Positions 1 to 5,568 of a DNA stretch of 9,414 nt are shown here, in pieces. The notes under the pieces are model-generated. The model was not told the DNA's origin, searched no databases, and worked only from the letters and a program-made list of their open reading frames with translations. Both the position numbers and the translations under genes were made by a program. Source of the DNA: a bacterium (GTDB lineage Bacteria > Verrucomicrobiota > Kiritimatiellia > UBA8416 > CAMZLY01); contig DAOVUR010000055.1 in assembly GCA_030632465.1 (NCBI GenBank), positions 1 to 9,414 on the forward strand, read 5' to 3'. Each line of letters opens with the position of its first letter. Positions within the stretch are counted from its first letter, which is position 1.

Positions 1-2
1 CG

Positions 3-140
3 AGTTATCTCTCGGCCAACATGCAGCCGCCCGCTCGACTGTTACGACGTGAGCGTAAGGTGCAGCGTAACAAAGCAATAGTCATGTGTGTTTTTGTGCT
101 GGTAGTGCTCTTTCTGGTGGTCTATATGTTTTTGACGTAG
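3..140 (+). CDS. 3' end of an unidentified protein with a C-terminal membrane segment (partial)
   Basis: The reading frame is open from the window edge to a TAG at 138-140. An in-frame ATG at 21 could instead make it a 39-residue protein. I do not recognise the family. The visible part has a strongly basic stretch (RLLRRERKVQRNK) followed directly by about 20 hydrophobic residues (IVMCVFVLVVLFLVVYMFL) ending one residue before the stop. That is the pattern of a tail-anchored or single-span membrane protein, with the basic side expected in the cytoplasm. No clear Shine-Dalgarno precedes the ATG at 21, so the C-terminus of a larger gene is more likely. It converges on murI, with the palindromic element at 162-321 between them. 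Confidence 0.5.
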   Translation, partial: SYLSANMQPPARLLRRERKVQRNKAIVMCVFVLVVLFLVVYMFLT

Positions 141-161
141 CTAGAGCTGGGCTTTTTGGTT

Positions 162-321
162 TCAGACTTCATCTCACATTATGAGGGCATTTCGGCTCCG
201 CTCAATGACCTCGTAATGCGTAGCTACGCCCGGCTACTCATAGCCAGAGTAGATGAGGTCCCTGAGCGAAGCCGAAGGGCCGGCGCAAAGTTGTGAGGCG
301 TGAGATCGCGATGAGAAGTCT
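162..321. repeat. Imperfect palindromic intergenic element between convergent genes
   Basis: The spacer is almost filled by nested inverted repeats. Main arms are 191-212 and 255-276, matching at 19 of 22 positions when one is reverse-complemented; they carry the core TTCGGCTCCGC. Inside the loop lie a perfect 12-bp palindrome GCGTAGCTACGC (218-229) and CTACTC/GAGTAG (234-239/247-252). The outer edges also match: AGACTTC plus ATCTCAC at 164-177 reappears inverted at 300-321, split by 8 bases. Short 7-base-period units sit at both edges: TCAGACT, TCATCTC at 162-175 and GTGAGGC, GTGAGAT at 293-306. The right edge reaches the murI stop codon (320-322). It could end both converging transcripts or be a non-autonomous repeat; there is no long T-tract. 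Confidence 0.7.
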
Positions 322-1120
322 ATTCTACTTCTACAAGTTGTGCTGATACTGGCTGGCCTAGGAAGCTGCTTGCTAATGTTTCTGTATCTGCGTAGATGTC
401 GGTTAAGTTGATGCTGATTGTTGCTGTTTTATGTTGAGTGGTTGATATTTTCTTCTCTTCTAAGAGGGTGGCGACGGAGCTTGCGGCGGCCGTTGCTGAG
501 TCTACTAGTGTGAGATTAGGTGCAATCTGCTTTATCTGCTTGGTTATGAACGGGTAGTGAGTGCAACCGAGAACTAGTGTGTCTATATTTTCGTTAAGTA
601 GTGGTGCTAAGTATTCGTGTAGTATATCTAAGGTTACGTTGTGGTCAATCCAGTTCTCTTCTACTAGATGTACTAGTAGTGGTGTTGCCACTTCGATTAC
701 TTTGCTGGTAGGATCTATCTTGTTAATTGCTTTTGTGTATGCGCCGCTACGGATAGTTGTTTTTGTGCCTATTATACCTATACGTCCTGATTCTGAACTG
801 TTGACTGCACTTAATGCGCCGCTTTCTACTACGCCAACAACTGGTAGGTTAATATGGTGACGTACATGTTCAAGCGCAACGGCAGAGGCTGTATTACACG
901 CTATTACAATTATCTTGGCATCTTGCGAAATCAGAAAGCCTGAGTTGGATAATGCAAAGTGCTGAACTGCAGTCTCTGACTTTGACCCGTACGGTAGATG
1001 CTCTGTATCGCCAAGATATACGATATCTTCATGTGGTAAAAGTTTAAGTATCTCTTTTGCTACAGTAAGTCCGCCAATGCCAGAGTCGAATACGCCGATA
1101 GGTGAGTTTTTGTCATGCAT
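320..1120 (-). CDS. murI: Glutamate racemase
   Basis: Cytoplasmic cofactor-independent racemase that converts L-glutamate to D-glutamate for the second residue of the peptidoglycan stem peptide. The 266-residue length is typical. Visible motifs are GVFDSGIGGLTV near the N-terminus (D12, S13), GDTEHLPYGSKS at 38-49, the first catalytic cysteine in ACNTAS (C75), and the second in LGCTHYP (C186, with T187 and H188). Both catalytic cysteines are present, so the enzyme should be active. The start ATG (1118-1120) shares its A with the TAA of the upstream regulator, a one-base overlap that implies translational coupling and one transcript. The gene ends against the palindromic element at 162-321. 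Identification is secure. Confidence 0.97.
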   Translation of the reverse strand: MHDKNSPIGVFDSGIGGLTVAKEILKLLPHEDIVYLGDTEHLPYGSKSETAVQHFALSNSGFLISQDAKIIVIACNTASAVALEHVRHHINLPVVGVVESGALSAVNSSESGRIGIIGTKTTIRSGAYTKAINKIDPTSKVIEVATPLLVHLVEENWIDHNVTLDILHEYLAPLLNENIDTLVLGCTHYPFITKQIKQIAPNLTLVDSATAAASSVATLLEEKKISTTQHKTATISINLTDIYADTETLASSFLGQPVSAQLVEVE

Positions 1121-2670
1121 TATTTATATTTCCGTGGATTAATGCCAAGTTTTTGTATGCGATAGTTCATGATGCGTTGTGTTGCTTCCAGTTCGCGTGC
1201 AGCCGCCGCACCATTGCCACGATGGCGTTTAAGTGCATCGATAATCAGCTCTCGTTCATACGATTCAACCAGCTGCTTGAGACTGGCGCCTTCTGTTGGA
1301 AGGATGGCAGTATTTGTCTCGGTGTCTGTTTGCAATGATGGTGGTAGCATATATCCATGAATAACATTATCGCTACCTGTTAAGACTGCGCGTTCAATGC
1401 AGTTTTCAAGCTCCCTAACATTGCCGGGCCAGTGATATGCCATCATCATATTTATGGCGGCTGTTGATATTCGCTTTATATTTTTGCCATACTCTTTGTT
1501 ATATTTTGTTATGAAATGATCGGCAAGTAGTATGATGTCAGATTTACGGTCGCGTAGTGGTGGCAGGTGAATAGGAAATACGTTTAAGCGATAGTAAAGA
1601 TCTTCGCGAAAACGGTGCTCCTTGATCTCCTCTTCCAGATTTTTGCTGGTGGCAGCTATAACACGAACGTTAACGTTGATGCTATTATCGCTACCAACAG
1701 GTTCAAATGATTTTTCCTGCAACACGCGTAGAAGCCGCACTTGCACCGCTGGTGAAATATCGCCAATCTCATCAAGAAATAGTGTGCCGCCATTTGCCTG
1801 TTGAAAGCGCCCCTTACGTTGCTGTAAGGCTCCAGTGAAAGCACCTTTTTCATGTCCGAATAGTTCGCTTTCAATTAGGTTCTCAGGTAGAGCTGCGCAG
1901 TTGACCATGATTAGTGGATTGTTCTTGCGTGAACTGCTGTAGTGAATGGCGCCAACAACTAGTTCTTTGCCTGTTCCTGATTCTCCGCGAATCAGCACTG
2001 TGGCTGGGCTATTTGCTACTTGTGCAATCTGTTCGTAAACAGTACGCATGCTGCTGCAATTACCGATAATGTTGCCTGGATGGTATGAGTTACCTAGCTG
2101 TTCTCGTAGTCGTCTGTTCTCATCCATGAGTCCTTGGCGTTCTTCGATCTGCTCGCGAATGCGAGCAACACCTTCGGCTAACATGTTGCCTAGAAGTATC
2201 AGGAATTCTTGATCTCGTTCCAGCTCGCTCTGACTTGCAGGTGGACGGTCTATGCTGAATGTGCCGATGACTTGTCCTTGATGAATAATAGGGACGCATA
2301 GAAATGCAGTATGCCCCTCTTTACGAACATCATTTTTGTAGAGGTAGCGTGTATCTTTTGATACATCGTGGATGAGTTCAGGTTTACCAGTTTTTGCTAC
2401 TCTGCCGATAATACCTTCGCCTAGTTTGTACTGGCTGCGCTTGATATCTTCAGGCGAACGGCCGCGTGATGCTTCTGTTACAAATATATCAGTATTAGGG
2501 CGACGTAATGTTAAGGTTCCGCGCGACAGCCCCATTTCGTTCTCCATGATATCTAACACTTCATTTAAGAGTGCCGTTACATCATGTTGATGTCCCATAG
2601 CTTGAGAGATTCGATATAGGATCTCTAATTCTAGCCTTCTTCGTTTATCAGTTGCAGTTTCTTGAATCAT
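1120..2670 (-). CDS. Sigma-54-dependent transcriptional activator (GAF-AAA+-Fis HTH, NifA-like architecture)
   Basis: An enhancer-binding protein of 516 residues that would use ATP hydrolysis to open promoters bound by sigma-54 polymerase. Domains in order: N-terminal GAF sensor (about 12-165), a short charged helical linker (about 166-195), AAA+ domain (about 197-435) and a Fis-type helix-turn-helix (about 483-510). AAA+ motifs are Walker A GESGTGKE (229-236), the sigma-54 contact loop GAFTGA (276-281), Walker B GGTLFLDEIGD (294-304), arginine-finger segment FREDLYYRLNV (354-364) and sensor II WPGNVRELEN (414-423), all intact. The order GAF-AAA-HTH is that of NifA, but the AAA-HTH linker lacks the CX4C pair of oxygen-sensitive NifA proteins and no nif gene is visible, so I give no symbol. 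ATG at 2668-2670 follows an AGGCGA-like site. It is coupled to murI. Confidence 0.95.
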   Translation of the reverse strand: MIQETATDKRRRLELEILYRISQAMGHQHDVTALLNEVLDIMENEMGLSRGTLTLRRPNTDIFVTEASRGRSPEDIKRSQYKLGEGIIGRVAKTGKPELIHDVSKDTRYLYKNDVRKEGHTAFLCVPIIHQGQVIGTFSIDRPPASQSELERDQEFLILLGNMLAEGVARIREQIEERQGLMDENRRLREQLGNSYHPGNIIGNCSSMRTVYEQIAQVANSPATVLIRGESGTGKELVVGAIHYSSSRKNNPLIMVNCAALPENLIESELFGHEKGAFTGALQQRKGRFQQANGGTLFLDEIGDISPAVQVRLLRVLQEKSFEPVGSDNSINVNVRVIAATSKNLEEEIKEHRFREDLYYRLNVFPIHLPPLRDRKSDIILLADHFITKYNKEYGKNIKRISTAAINMMMAYHWPGNVRELENCIERAVLTGSDNVIHGYMLPPSLQTDTETNTAILPTEGASLKQLVESYERELIIDALKRHRGNGAAAARELEATQRIMNYRIQKLGINPRKYK

Positions 2671-2685
2671 TATAGTCGCCTGTTA

Positions 2686-2722
2686 CATTTATGTATTAAT
2701 TACGCCTATATATACATAAATG
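2686..2722. promoter_or_regulatory. Perfect 11-bp inverted repeat in the divergent spacer (candidate operator)
   Basis: CATTTATGTAT at 2686-2696 is exactly reverse-complemented as ATACATAAATG at 2712-2722, with a 15-base AT-rich centre that includes TATATATA. It lies 15 bases upstream of the regulator start and between the two divergent genes, so a bound dimer could control both. Autoregulation by the adjacent sigma-54 activator is possible, but Fis-type sites of that family vary and this is inference. I cannot assign a -35/-10 pair or a -24/-12 element here with confidence. Confidence 0.55.
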
Positions 2723-2801
2723 GATGATACAGTCAAGAAGTTGTGAGTTTGCGATCGCTTTTGGCTTGCTATTTGTGGGCTTGATTATTACTCTTCAGCA
2801 A

Positions 2802-3239
2802 ATGAAGAATCTATCAAAAATCATATTGCTTATACTGGTTGTTACTGCTGTCGGATGTAGTGGCACAAGGCCTAAAAATGGCGCAAAGCCTATTGTTAGA
2901 GAGCTACTTACGACTGGTTACTGCAAGTGTGGTGAGTGCTGTGGGTGGAAGCGTAACTGGTATGGGCGTGCTGTCTATAGCTATGGACCTAACAAGGGGA
3001 AGAAGAAGGTTGTGGGGCAGACTGCTAGCGGTACAATAGCACGTCCTGGAACTATAGCGGCTGATACAAAACTTTATCCTTTTGGTACTATTATCTATAT
3101 TGAAGGTTATGGCTATGGGCGTGTTGAGGATCGTGGTGGTGCGATCAATGGACAGCATATAGATCTATATTTCCGTTCACATAAGCAGGCGCTAGAGTGG
3201 GGCAGACGTACCGTTAAAGCAAGAATCTGGAAACCGTAA
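2802..3239 (+). CDS. 3D-domain lipoprotein, probable cell-wall-acting protein
   Basis: The frame is open from ATG 2724, but I prefer the ATG at 2802 (145 residues). It begins MKNLSKIILLILVVTAVGC, a lipoprotein signal peptide with an acceptable lipobox AVGC, whereas the extra 26 residues would put a second hydrophobic stretch in front of it. Neither start has a good Shine-Dalgarno. The mature part has a cysteine-rich patch, CKCGECC, about 22 residues after the lipid cysteine. A 3D domain then fills the C-terminus, named for three aspartates visible in IAADTKLYPFG, VEDRGG and HIDLYF. This is the double-psi barrel shared with MltA-type lytic transglycosylases and YabE/YuiC proteins, so a muralytic role in the periplasm is likely, not proven. 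Short for the family: no extra wall-binding domain. Confidence 0.9.
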   Translation: MKNLSKIILLILVVTAVGCSGTRPKNGAKPIVRELLTTGYCKCGECCGWKRNWYGRAVYSYGPNKGKKKVVGQTASGTIARPGTIAADTKLYPFGTIIYIEGYGYGRVEDRGGAINGQHIDLYFRSHKQALEWGRRTVKARIWKP

Positions 3240-3244
3240 AAAGA

Positions 3245-3320
3245 GTGAATAATTAATAGTGAATAGTGAATAGTTGTAGAGGAATTTCACCCTTCACCCT
3301 TTTAGCTTTACCCTTTATTT
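3245..3320. repeat. Paired heptad arrays between two convergent genes
   Basis: The spacer is built of 7-base units. Block 1 (3245-3272) is four units: three GTGAATA plus a degenerate ATTAATA in second place, starting five bases after the lipoprotein stop. Block 2 (3286-3320) is five units: two TTCACCC, then TTTTAGC, TTTACCC and TTTATTT, ending on the first base of the stop codon of the minus-strand gene. Read on the minus strand, every unit of block 2 contains TGA or TAA. GTGAA-TA-GTGAA at 3259-3270 can pair with TTCAC-CC-TTCAC at 3286-3297, leaving a 15-base loop and a T-rich tail on the plus strand. A weak bidirectional terminator is one reading. Confidence 0.75.
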
Positions 3321-3877
3321 TAAACTTCTCGTAGTGCAATTGGTGGGCCGAGTATCTCTTTTAGGAGAATGGCTTTTGCGAGGGATCTTCTTGATATCAG
3401 TTCGTTGGCAATTTCTGCTGGTGAAACTAAGCTGGTTTTCTGCGACCCTGTGTTCCATTGGAAGCTGGAAGATTTTGTATGCTGATGATATTTCTTTTTT
3501 TCTGCCACTGGTGTGCTGGTAGGAACTGTTGGCACTGTTACTTCTTGTAGTGGTGCATGTTTTATCTTCTTGGGTGCTGTCTGTTTGGTTGTATATTTAT
3601 GGTGTGCTACTTGTCTAGGTGGTGCTGGTGGGGTGGCTGCAGCTGTTTCTTTCGCTTCTTGAGGCACGCCGGCCAAAGTTGCTAAGAAGTTTTTCAACTC
3701 TGATGGTGCAGCATTATAGGCTGGTTCCCGCTTATTCGCTGGCGTCTTCTGGTTTGTAATCATTTTTTTTGCGCCAGCGGCACCTTTAACGATTTTAGAG
3801 ATTATCACCCCAACGACAATTATCACTGGGATTATATTCTCAATATCTATAGCTGCTATATGAAATAGATTAGTCAT
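3320..3877 (-). CDS. Uncharacterised membrane-anchored protein, last gene of the FloA/NfeD operon
   Basis: 185 residues; function not recognised. Residues about 10-30 (DIENIIPVIIVVGVIISKIV) form one membrane span near the N-terminus with no cleavage site. A short hydrophobic-patterned motif follows (SELKNFLATLAGVP, 59-72), then a long Pro/Thr/Lys-rich, probably disordered linker (about 73-145), then a conserved-looking C-terminal helix (about 152-183, SPAEIANELISRR and LLKEILGPPIALRE). From memory, EILGPP-type tails occur in uncharacterised membrane proteins of planctomycetes and relatives, so this may be an unnamed family. The order short motif, linker, short motif suggests an adaptor or scaffold tethered to the membrane, but that is inference. 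It follows floA by 67 bases with the same strand. Its ATG overlaps a TCAGTTT heptad, and an AGGA lies 10 bases upstream. Confidence 0.75.
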   Translation of the reverse strand: MTNLFHIAAIDIENIIPVIIVVGVIISKIVKGAAGAKKMITNQKTPANKREPAYNAAPSELKNFLATLAGVPQEAKETAAATPPAPPRQVAHHKYTTKQTAPKKIKHAPLQEVTVPTVPTSTPVAEKKKYHQHTKSSSFQWNTGSQKTSLVSPAEIANELISRRSLAKAILLKEILGPPIALREV

Positions 3878-3897
3878 CAGTTTTCAGTCCTAAGTAT
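3877..3897 (-). repeat. Heptad array overlapping a start codon
   Basis: On the plus strand the units are TCAGTTT, TCAGTCC and TAAGTAT; on the sense (minus) strand the last two before the gene read GGACTGA and AAACTGA. The final A of the last unit is the first base of the ATG of the downstream membrane protein, giving the junction CTGATG. The same unit types (TCAGTTT, a TAAGTNT unit) recur at 5478-5512. Confidence 0.6.
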
Positions 3898-3902
3898 CCG
3901 CT

Positions 3903-3929
3903 CCCCGTTGCCTTTTAAGGGCAACGGGG
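3903..3929 (-). terminator. Strong hairpin after floA, without a T-tract
   Basis: CCCCGTTGCC (3903-3912) pairs perfectly with GGCAACGGGG (3920-3929) around the 7-base loop TTTTAAG. It begins 15 bases after the floA stop codon. No U-run follows it on either strand, so it is not a textbook intrinsic terminator. It may instead be a processing or 3'-stabilising structure that lowers expression of the last gene relative to floA. Confidence 0.55.
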
Positions 3930-3944
3930 GCAGTTACAGTTAAT

Positions 3945-4976
3945 TTAGCTTTCGCAAGTGCCAGCTTGTGTATCTTCACCAGCAATAGCTTTGCGCATCG
4001 ATGTATCTGACTTGATGTTTGTCATTTTGTAGTAGTCCATGATGCCTAGGTTACCATCTCTAAATGCTTGTGCCATAGCGCGTGGTACTTCTGCTTCTGC
4101 TTCTACAACTTTGGCTTTCATTTCGTGAACACGTGCACGCATCTCTTGTTCTGTAGCAACAGCCATTGCGCGACGTCCTTCTGCTTCTGCTTGGCGCATC
4201 TGTTTATCTGCTTCAGCACGTTCTGTTTCTAGTTGCGCGCCTACGTTGGCTACGTTAGCAACACCAGCAACACTGATGTCTGCAATATCAATGGATACAA
4301 TTTCGAATCCTGTCTGAGCATCAAGTCCGCTGTCTAATACGCGTAGACTGATCTTATCAGGATTTTCTAGTACGTTTTTGTATGAGTCTGATGAACCAAT
4401 GGCGCTCACGATTCCTTGACCTACACGAGCGATAATTGTTTCTTCGCTGGCACCACCAACAAGACGTTCAATATTGGCACGTACTGTTACACGCGCTTTT
4501 ACTAGTAGGCGAATACCATCTTTGGCAACAGCATCTAACATACCTGAACCGCCGCTACCTGTACCAAGTGCTGGGCAGTCGATAACTTTTGGGTTAACAC
4601 TGGTCTGTACGGCTTCTAGTACGTCACGTCCTGCGAGGTCAATAGCAGTTGCCTGTTGGAAAGGAAGTTCGATGTTAGCTTTGTCTGCAGCGATAAGAGC
4701 GTTGACAACATTGATGATATCTCCACCAGCAAGGTAGTGAGCTTCTAGCTGATCGGTAGAGTAGTCGAGACCTGACTTAACAAGGCGAATACGTGCGTCA
4801 ACAATAAGTGATGGTGGTACGCGGCGTAGTTGCATACCGATAAGTGCGCTCATGCGAACTTTGGCCCCAGACATCAAGGCGCGTACCCAGACACCGAAAA
4901 ACTTTGCTACGATAACAAGAGCGGCAATAATTATTACCCCGATAATTCCTAGAAATATAACTGCACCTTTATTCAT
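3945..4976 (-). CDS. floA: Flotillin-like protein FloA (YqfA family)
   Basis: Membrane scaffold of the SPFH/Band-7 superfamily that forms lipid microdomains and influences membrane fluidity and cell-envelope processes. It has 343 residues against about 330 in Bacillus FloA. An N-terminal hydrophobic hairpin (about 5-30) anchors it. The family core is plain: VPPSLIVDARIRLVKSGL, LAGGDIINVVNALIAADKA, SVNPKVID, ARVTVRANIERLVGGASEET, IIARVGQGIVSAIGSSDSY. An Ala/Glu-rich coiled coil follows at about 248-300, then the conserved NLGIMDYYKMTNIKSDTSMR end. Two apparent small insertions are a Gly/Ser-rich loop near 136-147 and an ANVANV duplication near 240-245. ATG 4976 has a good AAGGAG site nine bases upstream. 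The gene starts 17 bases after the short NfeD, its usual partner. Confidence 0.96.
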   Translation of the reverse strand: MNKGAVIFLGIIGVIIIAALVIVAKFFGVWVRALMSGAKVRMSALIGMQLRRVPPSLIVDARIRLVKSGLDYSTDQLEAHYLAGGDIINVVNALIAADKANIELPFQQATAIDLAGRDVLEAVQTSVNPKVIDCPALGTGSGGSGMLDAVAKDGIRLLVKARVTVRANIERLVGGASEETIIARVGQGIVSAIGSSDSYKNVLENPDKISLRVLDSGLDAQTGFEIVSIDIADISVAGVANVANVGAQLETERAEADKQMRQAEAEGRRAMAVATEQEMRARVHEMKAKVVEAEAEVPRAMAQAFRDGNLGIMDYYKMTNIKSDTSMRKAIAGEDTQAGTCES

Positions 4977-4985
4977 TACTTATCT

Positions 4986-4991
4986 CTCCTT
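4986..4991 (-). promoter_or_regulatory. Ribosome binding site of floA
   Basis: AAGGAG on the minus strand, nine bases before the ATG and inside the 17-base spacer after the short NfeD gene. It is the best such site in the operon, suggesting FloA is its most strongly translated product. Confidence 0.7.
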
Positions 4992-4993
4992 AT

Positions 4994-5464
4994 TTATTTT
5001 ATTTCTTTAACAACTATTCTGTTTGCTTCTATTTCAATTACTTTTATCTTTACGCCGGAACTGATCATCTCGCCACTGGTGACAACATCTTTTCTCTCAC
5101 CATCTATCTCTGCAAAGCCTGCAGGGCGTAGCTTAGATGTTGTTACGCCTGTTTTGTGGAGTAGCTCTTCTATGCCTTCTTCAGATGCTTTTGAGCTGCT
5201 TAGATCGTTAGCAACTGTCATATGTTTGCCTAGCGTGGTATTTGGGAATATTTTGATCCACAATATTATTGCGACACCTGTAAGAACTATTATGACTAAG
5301 GCGATCCAGACGCCATGTCCGGGGAATGCAAAGAAGCCGAGAATAATAGCTCCTACTAGTGCTAGTATACCCATGACGCCAAGAATCCCGCCTGGTATAA
5401 ATATTTCAGCACCGATTAAAAGTAGTCCAACACCAAGTAGTATGAAAAATAGTTCTGTTGCCAT
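4994..5464 (-). CDS. nfeD: Short NfeD-family membrane protein
   Basis: 156 residues. Hydrophobic segments at about 5-23, 26-47 and 52-72 give three likely membrane spans with the family's GAEIFIPGGILGVMG loop between the first two. After a soluble linker comes an OB-fold domain (about 100-156) with the recognisable pattern GVTTSKLRPAGFAEIDGERK followed by DVVTSGEMISSGVKIKVIEI. NfeD proteins pair with stomatin or flotillin partners and are thought to regulate their assembly; the OB domain faces the partner. It lacks the N-terminal protease domain of its longer neighbour, and the two share the LRPxGxxxxxxxRxDxxxxG pattern, so this is a short plus long pair. ATG 5464 is preceded by GGAG four bases away. 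floA begins 17 bases downstream. Confidence 0.92.
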   Translation of the reverse strand: MATELFFILLGVGLLLIGAEIFIPGGILGVMGILALVGAIILGFFAFPGHGVWIALVIIVLTGVAIILWIKIFPNTTLGKHMTVANDLSSSKASEEGIEELLHKTGVTTSKLRPAGFAEIDGERKDVVTSGEMISSGVKIKVIEIEANRIVVKEIK

Positions 5465-5477
5465 GATTCTCCAATCT

Positions 5478-5519
5478 TAAGTCTTCAGATATCAGTTTAT
5501 GGATATCAGATATTATTTT
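5478..5519 (-). repeat. Heptad array between the two nfeD genes
   Basis: A strict 7-base period runs through 5478-5519: TAAGTCT, TCAGATA, TCAGTTT, ATGGATA, TCAGATA and TTATTTT on the plus strand. On the sense (minus) strand the TCAG units place TGA in register. It lies 13 bases upstream of the short nfeD start codon. The units are related to those at 3877-3897, so this is one repeat family. Confidence 0.65.
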
Positions 5520-5531
5520 TCGCCCTAGGTT

Positions 5532-5548
5532 GCGGAGCCGAAGGCCCG
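5532..5548. repeat. Solo arm of the TTCGGCTCCGC repeat
   Basis: GCGGAGCCGAAGGCCCG on the plus strand. Its first 11 bases are the exact reverse complement of the core at 191-201 in the element beside murI, and the rest resembles the outer side of that element's right arm. No partner arm is present in this 104-base spacer. It lies 20 bases downstream of the long nfeD stop. Confidence 0.5.
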
Positions 5549-5568
5549 TACAAACGCAGAACCCGCTA

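Noticed and set aside
1120..2670. Calling the regulator nifA and inferring nitrogen fixation
   Set aside because: Domain order matches, but the oxygen-sensing CX4C linker and any nif genes are missing; GAF-AAA-Fis regulators serve many pathways.
3245..3320. CRISPR array
   Set aside because: The repeats are 7 bases in direct register with no unique spacers and no cas genes nearby.
3903..3929. Canonical rho-independent terminator after floA
   Set aside because: The stem is excellent, but no T-tract follows on either strand, so it is kept only as a hairpin with an uncertain role.
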